From positions 89,660 through 153,659 of the forward strand of contig CATLIG010000002.1 in the NCBI GenBank assembly GCA_949948985.1: a DNA stretch of 64,000 nt. Reading direction: 5' to 3'. This stretch comes from an uncultured Clostridia bacterium. Its GTDB lineage: Bacteria > Bacillota > Clostridia > Lachnospirales > CAG-274. Positions 1 through 8,980 of this stretch are shown here, one piece after another; position 1 is the first letter of the stretch, and each line of letters opens with the position of its first letter. The notes beneath the pieces are model-generated. The model saw only the letters and a list, made by a program, of their open reading frames with translations, had not been told where the DNA came from and did not search any database. Position numbers and translations under genes: made by a program.

Positions 1-287
1 TTTAAAAAGTTTATGCAATTTTTGTAAAGTTCTTCTTTTGTCTTTGGAAATTCGTTGTTTTTTCTTTTTTCTGCGAGATTTTTTATAGCGTCCTCAAGGC
101 GTATTTTCATAAGAGTGTACAATATATCGTTTTTTGTTTCAAAATAATAATAAAATAAAGATTTTGTTGTTCCTGAAAATTTTGCTATATCGTCTATGCT
201 TGTGGCATCAAAGCCTTTTTCAGAAAAAAGAGTTTCTGCGCTTTCAAGTATTATTTGTTTTCGTTTATTATTTTTTTTGTTTTCCAA
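1..287 (-). CDS. TetR/AcrR-family transcriptional regulator, N-terminal part (gene runs off the window)
   Basis: The 95 visible residues are an N-terminal TetR DNA-binding domain. The helix-turn-helix reads ETLFSEKGFDATSIDDIAKF followed by the family-typical SLFYYFETKNDILY (recognition helix and the YYF/K cap). These proteins are dimeric repressors released by a small ligand that binds the C-terminal domain, which is outside the window. The start is TTG (complement of 285-287), chosen because a GGGGTG ribosome site lies about 8 nt upstream and the HTH then begins at the usual distance. A perfect ACCG-AA-CGGT dyad lies about 30 nt upstream (319-328), which suggests autorepression. The ligand and regulated genes cannot be told from this fragment. 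Confidence 0.85.
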   Translation of the reverse strand, partial: MENKKNNKRKQIILESAETLFSEKGFDATSIDDIAKFSGTTKSLFYYYFETKNDILYTLMKIRLEDAIKNLAEKRKNNEFPKTKEELYKNCINFL

Positions 288-318
288 TATTTTTCACCCC
301 ATTTTTACAAAAAAATTA

Positions 319-328
319 ACCGAACGGT
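319..328. promoter_or_regulatory. Candidate TetR operator
   Basis: ACCGAACGGT is a perfect 4+4 dyad around an AA centre, with partly symmetric flanks (TTA before, TCAA after). It lies about 30 nt upstream of the TetR-family start codon, where an autoregulatory operator would be expected. Binding is inferred. Confidence 0.55.
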
Positions 329-371
329 CAATAAATATATTTGTATTATAGCATTATATTTTGTTAATGTC

Positions 372-416
372 AATAAAAAATCACCTTAATTTAACTTTAA
401 AAGCTAATTAAGGTGA
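372..416 (-). terminator. Rho-independent terminator of pgi
   Basis: TCACCTTAAT (381-390) pairs with ATTAAGGTGA (407-416). Read on the minus strand, the stem is followed by a T run (complement of the A run at 375-380). It sits just beyond the pgi stop codon. Confidence 0.8.
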
Positions 417-437
417 TTAAAAGAGATATTATAATAT

Positions 438-1871
438 TTAAATTATAAATTTATCTTTTTTAGCGGGTTTAGCATCAAGTTCTTTTTTCTTTTCCTCATA
501 TCCGGGTCTTCCGAAGAAAGCGTAAGTAGCGTTTTTACCTTCCTCAACTCCCGGCTGGTCAAACGCATTGATATTCATAAGTTCACCCGCAAAGCCTGTA
601 GCTACCTCAAACATATATAATGTCTGACCAAGTGTAAATTCATTTACCTCAGGCAATGTGATAGTCATGTTCATTTTTCCTGATTTCATAAGAGCGTATT
701 CTGTTGCCATTTGTTCAGTCTGGATAAGCTGGTTTTGAGTAATTCCTCCTAAGAAACCAAGGCTTGGAATATCTTTATAGCTGTCGGGAATTTGAATTGT
801 TTCTTTATATTTATCAACGCCCATAAGAACAATCATTTTATCAAAAGGTCCTTCTGTATAAAGCTGAACCTGAGAATGTTGGTCTGTTACACCCAGAGCT
901 TTTACAGGAGTAGGGCCAATGTTTACTACATTACCCTCATTGTCATATTTTTTGCCAAGGGATTCTGCCCAAAGCTGAGCGTACCAGTCGGAAATATATT
1001 TGAGGGAGTCGGCATAAGGCATTACAACACATATATTTTTGTCTTTTTCCATACCAATATAGTTGAGTATTGCATACATAAAAGCAGGATTTTTATAAAT
1101 ATCGTCTGTTTTGCAAAGTTCGTCCATAAAAGCGGCTCCGGCGAGCATAGCTTTAATATCAATGCCACAAAAAGCGGCAGCCAAAAGACCAACAGGTGTA
1201 AGCTCTGAAAATCTTCCGCCTACTCCGCTTGGAATTATAAAAGTCTTATAGCCTTCTTCTTTAGCTATTTTAACAAGGTTTCCGTTTACTTTATCAGTTG
1301 TGCATACAATATGTTCAGCAGCATCTTTTCCAAGTTTGTCATCAAGCATTTTTTTGATAATCATAAACTGAGACATTGTTTCGGAAGTACTGCCGGATTT
1401 ACTGATAACGTTGAAAAGGCATTTTGTAACGTCAATTGTTTGGAAAAGATAAACAAGCTTTTCAGGGTCAACATTATCGGCTACATAAAGTTTAGGAAAA
1501 CCATTTCTTTTCTCTCTTGGGAGTTCATTATAATAAGGATGATTTATTGCCTGCTGTACAGCAATCGGACCAAGAGCGGAGCCGCCTATTCCTAAAACAA
1601 CAAAAGCGTCGAATTTATCTTTCTTTTCATTTACATATGATAAGATGTCATCAACAACATCGTCCTGATTATATGGAAGGTCGCGCCAGTCCATTTTTCC
1701 GTTTGCTCTTTTATCGACCATAGCTTTTTTTGCTTTTTCGATTTTATCGGAAATTTTTTCAATGTCGTTAGTGGAAATGCCGTGTTCTCCGATAAAGTCA
1801 GTCATCATGTTGTTGAAATCAAGACGTATTTTCATTTCATTTTTCCAAGCGTTATCGTTGATTTTGTTCAT
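438..1871 (-). CDS. pgi: Glucose-6-phosphate isomerase
   Basis: Interconverts glucose 6-phosphate and fructose 6-phosphate in cytoplasmic glycolysis and gluconeogenesis. The 477-residue protein carries both family signatures: VGGRFSELTPVG (sugar-phosphate loop) and LWAESLGKK, whose Glu belongs to the active site. The phosphate-binding SKSGSTSET stretch is also present. Length is close to that of Firmicutes Pgi (about 450 residues), with a Lys-rich C-terminal tail (DAKPAKKDKF). The ATG has a GGAGGG ribosome site 8 nt upstream. The gene appears monocistronic, with its own promoter (1994-2022) and terminator (372-416). Its product feeds the fructose 6-phosphate used by GlmS, encoded 30 kb away. 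Confidence 0.97.
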   Translation of the reverse strand: MNKINDNAWKNEMKIRLDFNNMMTDFIGEHGISTNDIEKISDKIEKAKKAMVDKRANGKMDWRDLPYNQDDVVDDILSYVNEKKDKFDAFVVLGIGGSALGPIAVQQAINHPYYNELPREKRNGFPKLYVADNVDPEKLVYLFQTIDVTKCLFNVISKSGSTSETMSQFMIIKKMLDDKLGKDAAEHIVCTTDKVNGNLVKIAKEEGYKTFIIPSGVGGRFSELTPVGLLAAAFCGIDIKAMLAGAAFMDELCKTDDIYKNPAFMYAILNYIGMEKDKNICVVMPYADSLKYISDWYAQLWAESLGKKYDNEGNVVNIGPTPVKALGVTDQHSQVQLYTEGPFDKMIVLMGVDKYKETIQIPDSYKDIPSLGFLGGITQNQLIQTEQMATEYALMKSGKMNMTITLPEVNEFTLGQTLYMFEVATGFAGELMNINAFDQPGVEEGKNATYAFFGRPGYEEKKKELDAKPAKKDKFII

Positions 1872-1993
1872 ATAGTTATCCCTCCAAAGTAATAAGATTT
1901 TTTAAGGAAACGCGTTATTTTAAAATAAGCGTCCTTATTTTAAATAATGTGTAAAATTATATGTCTGTTTTTTTAGAACATATCCATAGTTAA

Positions 1994-2022
1994 ATTATAT
2001 AACAAAATGGAATGATTTGCAA
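1994..2022 (-). promoter_or_regulatory. Sigma-A-type promoter for pgi
   Basis: On the minus strand TTGCAA (2022-2017) and TATAAT (1999-1994) are separated by exactly 17 bp, and face pgi about 120 nt downstream. Confidence 0.6.
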
Positions 2023-2064
2023 ATAAAATTAATTAAAATATATAAAAAATTTTTTTGACTTTTA

Positions 2065-2093
2065 TTGTAATTATGTATTTATTAATATATAAT
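2065..2093 (+). promoter_or_regulatory. Sigma-A-type promoter for the GH5 glycanase gene
   Basis: TTGTAA and TATAAT are separated by 17 bp, 45 nt before the ATG. A strong AAGGAGG ribosome site is at 2125-2131. A nearby TTGACT at 2055 has a poorer spacing. Confidence 0.5.
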
Positions 2094-2137
2094 TAATAGA
2101 TAGGATAAGAAAATTTTATATTTTAAGGAGGATTATA

Positions 2138-5100
2138 ATGTATAAAATTTCAAAAAAAATGACAAAACTTGTTTCTTTTTGTCTAAGTATGGTTATATTT
2201 TGTCTTGTTTTCGGAAATACCATAATATATTCAGCGGATTTATCAGCTGATGGGTATGAGCAGACAAGTATTTTAAAGGCTGATGGATCTCTTATTTCAG
2301 ATGATTCAAGCCGTACAGACACGGAAGGTAATTATAACGGATATATTCAGAGTCTGACTAAATTTACTTCTGATTATTTAAGAATTACCTATACCGTTTC
2401 AGGAAAGGTGAAAGACGATACAAAAGTATTTACTTTTCAGCCGTATGATTTGACCTGGCAGGGTTGGGAAGATAATTTTGTTACAATCGGAGAGTCAACT
2501 CTTGAAAACGGAGTATACACCTTTACAATTCCCACTGAAAAAGTTGTTCAGTCTTTAAGTACGGGGAAATCAATACAAGGTATAAATTTGAGTTTTTGCC
2601 CTGATACAGGCGCTTCTGTAACTCTGCAAAATTATTATACCTTAAAAATCCCAACAGATGAGCCGACAGAGGAAAAAGCTCAGCTTGAATCACCTGTCAT
2701 ACTTCACACAATAACCGAAAAAGAGCTTTCTGAAGCGGGTTGTAATTGGTACGGCTCTAACAAGGCAGCAATTTATGTAAAAGTTACACAGGCTGATAAA
2801 TACTCATGGCTTAATGCCGCTATATCCCTTGGTACAAACCGTATTGGAAAAGGGTCAAGCAAATATCTTCACGCCTCGGCATGTACAATAAAATCAGGAG
2901 GGTATTACATACAAGACGGTATTGTGGGAAAAGCCGGAACAGGATATTATGTTTTTCCTGATGTAAATCTAAATACTACCCTTAGTGATAATATAACACC
3001 TCTTTCAGAGGAGGAACTTAAAAAAATCACGATTGATGTAAAAACAGGAACAAAGGATACAAATTGTGAGATACTTGGAATTAAATTTAAAAACGGAGCG
3101 GTATACCCTAAAGGATTTACTGTTCCTAAGTGTGAGTCAGCAACCTTAGATGTTACTGAAACAGGAGAGCGAGATAAGCTTAAAATGACTCTTGATTATT
3201 GCAGTACAATGTCAGCATCAAAGTATACACAAGATTCATGGCAGAAGTTTCAGACTGCTCTTTTTCAGGCAAAAACAAAATATGAAAATGAATCGCTTTC
3301 AGGAGAAGAATACGCCGCCGCACGTTCGGCTCTTGAAAAGGTAAAAGCAAATCTTAATTTTATTTTATCAGAGGATAAAGGAAATCCACGGCCTTTTAGA
3401 GTTCTTTCACCTAAAGAAACAGTAGATGAAATGGGAGCGGGCTGGAACCTGGGAAACACAATGGACGGACATACAGGGCATACTCCTGCTGAAACAGCAT
3501 GGCAGCCATATGTTACTACAAAGGCTATGATAAAATCAGTACATGATTTGGGTATAAACACTGTTCGTATTCCAGTAACATGGGGAACTATGATTGATGA
3601 TGAGAACGGTTATAAAATAAATGAAAAATGGATAAGCCGTGTACAGGATATTGTGGATTACTGTATATCTCTTGATATGTACGCCATTATAAATATTCAC
3701 CACGACGGAGCTGAACAGGAAGGCTGGCTTTGTGTGGCGGCAGATGATATTGACAAGGTATATGAGAAATATGAGTATGTATGGAGAAATATTGCCGAGA
3801 GATTTAAAGATTATGACGAGCATCTTATATTTGAGTCAATGAACGAGGTCACAAGCGGGTCAAACGATAAGAATAACGTTTTGTTTGACAATCCTATAAT
3901 AATGAATCTTAATCAGATATTTACAAACGTTGTTCGTTCAACAGGGTCTAATAATTCTAAAAGGTGGCTGTCTGTTCCGGGACATTACGCATTGCCGAGC
4001 GCTGTAACAAACAAGGATTATAAATTTACGCTCCCTGAGGATTCGGTATCAGACAGACTTTTTGTCGCCGCTCATATTTATGCGGGTCCGTCAAATTTTT
4101 ATATGAGCAAGGATATGACAGCTACAGTATGTGAGCTTTCAGCTTGTACCGATATGCTTAATAAAATAAAAGTTATGGGAACAACGTGGTCTGATAAAGG
4201 AGTTCCTGTTATTATAGGTGAGTTCGGGTGTTTTAATAAAAACAATCCAAAAGAAAGGGCTTATTATGTTGAGATATTCAACAGGGCTTGTAAAAACGCG
4301 GGTATGCTTGTGCCGTGTTATTGGGACCAAGGGTGGTTTGACAGGAGCGAAAAGCCGGCTGATTATAGTTTTTCTATTATAGACAGGGAAAATAACAAAC
4401 CTATTGACAAAGAAGTTACTGATGGCCTTATACGCGGAACAGAGCTCTCGGGAGAACTTTCTTCTCTTGTAAAAGACCCTGAGATTATACCTATTACAGA
4501 TATAAACGTTGATAAGGAAAGCGTAGATTTGGTTATTGGAGAAAATGTTAAAATAAATGCCGAGACTCTTCCGTCATCTTCAAACGATGTGCTTTTGTGG
4601 TCAAGTGACGATGAAAATATCGCTACTGTTTACAGAGGTAAAATAAGAGGAAGAGGAATAGGCTCTACAACGATAAAAGCTTTTTCACAAAGTGGTTCGG
4701 CAGAGAAAATTATAAACGTTAATATTGTCGCAAATGAAAATTCCGATATTGGAAGGATAGAAACTGATAAAGACAGCTATAGATTGGCTGTAGGGCAGTA
4801 TGATTATATAAACGCTGAAATTACCGGAGGTCTGGAAGATGATTTTATATCGTTTAAATCCTCTGATAGTGGTATTGCCACAGTATCTCCGACAGGAAAA
4901 ATTGTTGCCGTAGCAAAAGGTTTTGCTACTATTACAGCCGTGACGTCAAGAGGTATTACAAAGGTTATGCCTGTAGTTGTTGAAAGTGTAATTGACAAAG
5001 ATTATATGGACATTGCTTTAAATGTTTATTATAACGATAAATCTCACAAATATTATTCAAACGATGTGGGAGAAAGCATAAGAGTAAAAGAAAACGGACA

Positions 5101-5995
5101 GTATACCCTAACTTTCGATATTGAGAAAGATTTATCATCGGCGGGTAAAAAGGCAGGAGTTACAGCTCTTAAAAATCTTACGGCAATATATATAAAAGAT
5201 ATTGACGTGACAAATAAAGATTCTGATGTTTCACCTTTGTCAAGCTGTAAAATTAAATATGATAAAATAACTGTCGATGGAAATGAATTGACTATAACAA
5301 AACCTGATTTAAAAGAAGCTGTAAATTCATCAGGAGTCTTTGACACGGGAGATCCAATAAACGGTTATGACGGTTCTGCTGTAAAAGAGGTATCCTCTTC
5401 TGGAAATATAGTTAATTTTACAACCGTATCATCTCCAAAGAAAATAGAGGTGACTTTTACTCTTTCTGATATGAAGTTTAAAGAATCAGAAAAAGATGAT
5501 ACAGTTTTGGCGGAAAGTGTAAGTGCCGGCACAAAAACTGTAGGGATAGAAAATTACGGTGACACAAAAGAGATTTCGGTTATTGTAACTCCTAAAGACG
5601 TAAACTCAAGGGTATCTTTTGTATCTTCAGATGAATCTATTGTTTCTGTTTTATCAAAAACAGCTGAAGTGAACAAGGAAAATGGTACAGCCGCGGTTAT
5701 GATAAAAGGCATTAAAAAAGGAAAGGCGGCTGTTACAGCATATATTGATAATGCGGAACCGGCTGTTATAAATGTTATTGTGGGGGAAACATCATCATCA
5801 GAATTGCCGGGAGATACTGACGGAGATGGAAAGTTGAAAGTAAACGATGTTGAAGCTATACTTGAGTATGTTCTTAAAAAAGATGACAGAGATGTGTCTT
5901 TATATGATTTTGATGAAAACGGTATAATTGACGCGAGAGATGCTGCCTGTGTATTCAGGGAGGTTTTAAATGGAGATTCTTTAACATCAAAATAA
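2138..5995 (+). CDS. Secreted GH5 endoglucanase-type glycanase with Ig-like repeats and a C-terminal dockerin
   Basis: An extracellular beta-glycanase of 1285 residues. Order of parts: signal peptide (about 1-32, cleavage near YSADLS), a beta-rich N-terminal region of unknown binding function (35-330), a FIVAR-like helical module (about 350-410), the GH5 catalytic domain (about 428-770), two Big2-type bacterial Ig modules (about 790-960), an unassigned beta domain (about 960-1125), a third Ig-like module, and a type I dockerin (1224-1280). GH5 catalytic residues are visible: acid/base Glu570 in FESMNEV and nucleophile Glu695 in VIIGEFG. Both dockerin calcium loops are intact (from Asp1226 and Asp1257). 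Activity on cellulose rather than xyloglucan or mannan is inference. No scaffoldin or other cellulosome gene is in the window. Confidence 0.9.
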   Translation: MYKISKKMTKLVSFCLSMVIFCLVFGNTIIYSADLSADGYEQTSILKADGSLISDDSSRTDTEGNYNGYIQSLTKFTSDYLRITYTVSGKVKDDTKVFTFQPYDLTWQGWEDNFVTIGESTLENGVYTFTIPTEKVVQSLSTGKSIQGINLSFCPDTGASVTLQNYYTLKIPTDEPTEEKAQLESPVILHTITEKELSEAGCNWYGSNKAAIYVKVTQADKYSWLNAAISLGTNRIGKGSSKYLHASACTIKSGGYYIQDGIVGKAGTGYYVFPDVNLNTTLSDNITPLSEEELKKITIDVKTGTKDTNCEILGIKFKNGAVYPKGFTVPKCESATLDVTETGERDKLKMTLDYCSTMSASKYTQDSWQKFQTALFQAKTKYENESLSGEEYAAARSALEKVKANLNFILSEDKGNPRPFRVLSPKETVDEMGAGWNLGNTMDGHTGHTPAETAWQPYVTTKAMIKSVHDLGINTVRIPVTWGTMIDDENGYKINEKWISRVQDIVDYCISLDMYAIINIHHDGAEQEGWLCVAADDIDKVYEKYEYVWRNIAERFKDYDEHLIFESMNEVTSGSNDKNNVLFDNPIIMNLNQIFTNVVRSTGSNNSKRWLSVPGHYALPSAVTNKDYKFTLPEDSVSDRLFVAAHIYAGPSNFYMSKDMTATVCELSACTDMLNKIKVMGTTWSDKGVPVIIGEFGCFNKNNPKERAYYVEIFNRACKNAGMLVPCYWDQGWFDRSEKPADYSFSIIDRENNKPIDKEVTDGLIRGTELSGELSSLVKDPEIIPITDINVDKESVDLVIGENVKINAETLPSSSNDVLLWSSDDENIATVYRGKIRGRGIGSTTIKAFSQSGSAEKIINVNIVANENSDIGRIETDKDSYRLAVGQYDYINAEITGGLEDDFISFKSSDSGIATVSPTGKIVAVAKGFATITAVTSRGITKVMPVVVESVIDKDYMDIALNVYYNDKSHKYYSNDVGESIRVKENGQYTLTFDIEKDLSSAGKKAGVTALKNLTAIYIKDIDVTNKDSDVSPLSSCKIKYDKITVDGNELTITKPDLKEAVNSSGVFDTGDPINGYDGSAVKEVSSSGNIVNFTTVSSPKKIEVTFTLSDMKFKESEKDDTVLAESVSAGTKTVGIENYGDTKEISVIVTPKDVNSRVSFVSSDESIVSVLSKTAEVNKENGTAAVMIKGIKKGKAAVTAYIDNAEPAVINVIVGETSSSELPGDTDGDGKLKVNDVEAILEYVLKKDDRDVSLYDFDENGIIDARDAACVFREVLNGDSLTSK

Positions 5996-6005
5996 TTACT
6001 GATTT

Positions 6006-6043
6006 AAGCGGGATACTTGATTTTTCAGTTTCCCGCTTTATTT
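6006..6043 (+). terminator. Terminator of the GH5 gene
   Basis: AAGCGGGA (6006-6013) pairs with TCCCGCTT (6031-6038), followed by a T-rich tail, 11 nt after the stop codon. Confidence 0.75.
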
Positions 6044-6108
6044 GGACTTTTCAGAATTTTTTGGTGAATTTTATCGATATTTTATTTGTTTTATATTTCA
6101 CAAGCTTA

Positions 6109-6138
6109 TTGACATAAGAATAAATAATATTATATAAT
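6109..6138 (+). promoter_or_regulatory. Promoter of the rho operon
   Basis: A perfect TTGACA (6109-6114) and a perfect TATAAT (6133-6138), with an 18-bp spacer, about 48 nt before the rho start. Confidence 0.75.
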
Positions 6139-6185
6139 TACATTATAAATAAATAAGTACAAATACAATTTCAGGAGGATTTATT

Positions 6186-7607
6186 TTGAATTATCACGAA
6201 AAAACTCTTTTGGAAATAAGAGAACTTGCAAAAGAGAAAGGTATAAAGAGTATTACTAAGTATAAAAAAGACGAGTTGATTGAAAAAATTATGAGTTGTG
6301 AAAATTTAGATGAGGAAAGCAATAATACAGAAAAAAATAGCTTTGCTAATGATGTTTTTGAATCGGAAATGAAATATGATAAACACGAAAAAGAAAAAAA
6401 TAATTTTCACTGCAATAAAGATGAAAATGATAATAACTCCGATACGGTTGCTTTAAATAAAAGTTATTTGGAAGAACTTGACAGCGGAATTATAACAGAA
6501 GGAATTCTTGAGGTTTTGCCGGACGGATATGGTTTTTTAAGACGGCAGAATTATTTGCCGGGTTCAGACGATATATATATTTCTCCGTCTCAGATAAAAC
6601 GGTTTAATCTAAAAACAGGCGACTGTGTCAAAGGAAACATAAGAATCCCTAAAGAAAATGAAAAATTTCGTGCATTACTTTTTGTTCAGACAGTAAACGG
6701 CGACAGACCGTTTAATCTCTCAAGACGTTCCAATTTTGAGGATCTTACACCTATTTATCCTGATGAAAAATTAAATCTTGAAACAAATAAAAAAAATATC
6801 CCGACAAGAATTATTGATATAATATCTCCTATCGGAAAAGGGCAGAGGGGAATGATTGTAGCTCCTCCGAAAACCGGTAAAACGGTTTTGCTTAAAAATA
6901 TTGCCAATTCTGTTACAAAAAATCACCCGGATACACATTTGATAGTTCTGCTTATAGATGAACGGCCTGAAGAGGTTACGGATATGCAAAGGTCTATAGA
7001 GGGCAAAAATGTAGATGTTGTTTACTCGACATTTGACGAAGAGCCTGAACACCATAAAAGAGTGGCTGAAATGGTGCTTGAAAGGGCTAAAAGACTTGTT
7101 GAACAAAAAAAAGACCTTGTTATTCTTCTTGACAGCATAACAAGACTTGCCAGAGCATATAATCTTATAATTCCGCCAAGTGGACGAACTCTTTCAGGAG
7201 GTCTTGACCCCGCATCTTTATATATGCCTAAAAAATTCTTTGGAGCCGCAAGAAATATAGAGGAGGGAGGCAGTCTTACTATATTGGCTACCGCTCTTAT
7301 TGAAACGGGAAGTAAAATGGACGATGTTATTTTTGAGGAATTTAAGGGTACCGGAAATATGGAGCTTGTACTTGACAGAAAGCTTGCTGAAAAACGTATT
7401 TTTCCTGCTATTGACATTTCAAAATCAGGGACAAGGCGTGAGGATTTACTTCTTTCCGAAAAAGAACTTGAGGCGGTGTATTCTCTTAGAAAGAGTTTTG
7501 GAAATGCTTCTGTTGTCGAAATAAATGAACAGTTGTCGGAAATGCTTTTAAAAACAGAGTCAAATAGTGATTTTATAAATAGTGTTAAAGAAATATTTAT
7601 TAATTGA
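6186..7607 (+). CDS. rho: Transcription termination factor Rho
   Basis: Hexameric RNA-dependent ATPase and helicase that ends transcription of untranslated RNA. The 473-residue protein has an N-terminal SAP-like helix-extended-loop segment (1-45), a charged Asn/Glu/Lys-rich insert (46-95) of the kind seen in some Clostridia, the RNA-binding cold-shock-like domain ([15 protein letters not shown]), and the ATPase core. Walker A is APPKTGKT (226-233), and Walker B lies in [14 protein letters not shown]. The Q-loop region [11 protein letters not shown] is conserved. Translation starts at TTG, since AGGAGG is 8 nt upstream and the next ATG would delete the N-terminal domain. It is co-transcribed with the secreted protein gene that follows 18 nt later. 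Confidence 0.97.
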   Translation: MNYHEKTLLEIRELAKEKGIKSITKYKKDELIEKIMSCENLDEESNNTEKNSFANDVFESEMKYDKHEKEKNNFHCNKDENDNNSDTVALNKSYLEELDSGIITEGILEVLPDGYGFLRRQNYLPGSDDIYISPSQIKRFNLKTGDCVKGNIRIPKENEKFRALLFVQTVNGDRPFNLSRRSNFEDLTPIYPDEKLNLETNKKNIPTRIIDIISPIGKGQRGMIVAPPKTGKTVLLKNIANSVTKNHPDTHLIVLLIDERPEEVTDMQRSIEGKNVDVVYSTFDEEPEHHKRVAEMVLERAKRLVEQKKDLVILLDSITRLARAYNLIIPPSGRTLSGGLDPASLYMPKKFFGAARNIEEGGSLTILATALIETGSKMDDVIFEEFKGTGNMELVLDRKLAEKRIFPAIDISKSGTRREDLLLSEKELEAVYSLRKSFGNASVVEINEQLSEMLLKTESNSDFINSVKEIFIN

Positions 7608-7625
7608 TAGTAAGGGGATAATTTT

Positions 7626-8453
7626 ATGAAGTCAAAACTGGTTTCTTTTATTGTAGTGACGGCAATAGGTTTATCATCGTTTTTTTCAACTGTTTTCGCT
7701 GACGGAGGGATAACTGTATTTTTAAACGGAAGAAAAATTACTTCCGGAGAATCTTTAATTATTGAAAATTCTGCATATGTTCCTATGAGAAGTATATTTG
7801 AGGCTTTTGGTTTTGACGTTGAATGGAACGGAGATAAAAAAAGAATTAAAGTTAAAAAGGCAGAGGAAAACTACATAATGATTTTACAGGCAGGAAGTAC
7901 TTCTGTGAATATATGTGGAAGTGACACGACTATCGACAAAGCGCCTGTAATTGTAAATAACAGAGTTTTACTGCCGCTGCGGGCTGTCAGTGAAAAGATT
8001 GGGGCTGATATAGACTGGAATTTTGCCAATAAAACAATAAATATAACAAAAGATGAAACTCCTGTTGTAACACAGACTTCAAAAAAATTTAATTTCCAGA
8101 ATTATGCCGACAATAATTTTTGGAGTGACAGCACATGGGAAAAAAGTTTAGAATCTGAAAATAATTATAAAAATAGCGCTGATATTTTTATGGAAAATAA
8201 CAAGCCTTCTTATGAAGAATATGAAGAATATTATGAAAATGATTATGACGATGGGTATGACGACGGATATGGAGATGGATATTTTGACGCTTTAAGAAGA
8301 AAATACAGACACAGACATTATGGACATCATTATGATGAAAATAACGATTTAGAAAACCAAGAAGATGAAACGCAAAACTTTGATAATTATGAAAAAAATA
8401 ATAGTTCTGTAAGGCAACCTATGTCAGGCGATGCTGATGAGGGTGTCGAATAG
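7626..8453 (+). CDS. Secreted protein with copper-amine-oxidase-N-like stalk domain and acidic Tyr/Asp/Gly tail
   Basis: A signal peptide (1-25, ending TVFA) precedes one copper-amine-oxidase N-terminal-like domain (about 28-140). The two typical half-repeats are visible: YVPMRSIFEAFGFDVEWN and LLPLRAVSEKIGADIDWN. In Firmicutes this module is a common cell-envelope domain and does not imply amine oxidase activity. The tail (about 150-275) is hydrophilic and low in complexity, with runs such as DDGYDDGYGDGY and RHRHYGHHY that look metal- or wall-binding. The start is ATG at 7626 with a ribosome site AAGGGGAT. It lies 18 nt after rho, so is probably in the same transcript. Its role is unknown. 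Confidence 0.75.
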   Translation: MKSKLVSFIVVTAIGLSSFFSTVFADGGITVFLNGRKITSGESLIIENSAYVPMRSIFEAFGFDVEWNGDKKRIKVKKAEENYIMILQAGSTSVNICGSDTTIDKAPVIVNNRVLLPLRAVSEKIGADIDWNFANKTINITKDETPVVTQTSKKFNFQNYADNNFWSDSTWEKSLESENNYKNSADIFMENNKPSYEEYEEYYENDYDDGYDDGYGDGYFDALRRKYRHRHYGHHYDENNDLENQEDETQNFDNYEKNNSSVRQPMSGDADEGVE

Positions 8454-8516
8454 GTCTGATAAATATATTGGTTTATTCTTTTATTGGTTTAGTTATAAAA
8501 ATTTTTTGGATTGTGA

Positions 8517-8680
8517 TATAGTCAATCAACTTGAAAATGAGAAAAAGGAGGCGAGCTAAAAATTGTTTTTGCAAGGCGGCGGAGGGAGAGCATAGCCGAC
8601 TTCCTATGCCGACCGACGGCAACACGGCAAAAAGGATTTTTAGCCGCTGAACTTACTTATTTTTAAGTTGATTGACTATA
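8517..8680. repeat. Family A palindromic element, long form
   Basis: The ends are TATAGTCAATCAACTT (8517-8532) and its exact complement (8665-8680). The interior has CGGCGGAGGGAGAGCATAG and a GCCGACnnACGGC palindromic core, which is much more GC-rich than its surroundings. Near-identical copies are at 12030 and, reversed, at 46941. Confidence 0.85.
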
Positions 8681-8689
8681 ATAGAACGT

Positions 8690-8828
8690 TTACAGCAATT
8701 TCGGAATAGAAAGAGAAAATAAAAAATATTCTATTAAATATTTCTACGTTTTCGGCATTTAAAAATCAAAACGCCTTACACTAAAATATAGAATAAGATA
8801 TTTTTTATATCTACCGGAATTGCTGTAA
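8690..8828. repeat. Family E palindromic element
   Basis: TTACAGCAATTTCGGAAT at the left is matched by the complement of ACCGGAATTGCTGTAA at the right. Inner arms also pair (AAAAAATATTCTATT with AATAAGATATTTTTT). It abuts the family A element 9 bp away. Confidence 0.65.
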
Positions 8829-8830
8829 TA

Positions 8831-8979
8831 ACCTCTGTAACATCGCCTGACAAATCTTTTTCCGTCATACTTTGCCTGATTTTTTTGAAATACTTGAAAA
8901 GTTCCTGTAAAAATCAGGTTTCGTCTGTCAAAAAAATATATTGTCAATTACTATCGCTTAGGTTACCGAACAGATTTCA
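8831..8979. repeat. Family C element
   Basis: Contains TTTTTCCGTCATACTTTGCC (8858-8877) and, further right, TTGTCAAT...CTTAGGTTACCGAACAG. Both blocks recur in the same order at 41482-41578. Its right end runs into the final codons of the minus-strand GGDEF/EAL gene. Confidence 0.6.
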
Positions 8980-8980
8980 T

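Noticed and set aside
792..1208. Plus-strand open frame of 138 codons inside pgi
   Set aside because: It is antisense to a well-supported enzyme gene and has no family match.
7022..7417. Minus-strand open frame of 131 codons inside rho
   Set aside because: Shadow of the rho frame; no ribosome site and no protein features.
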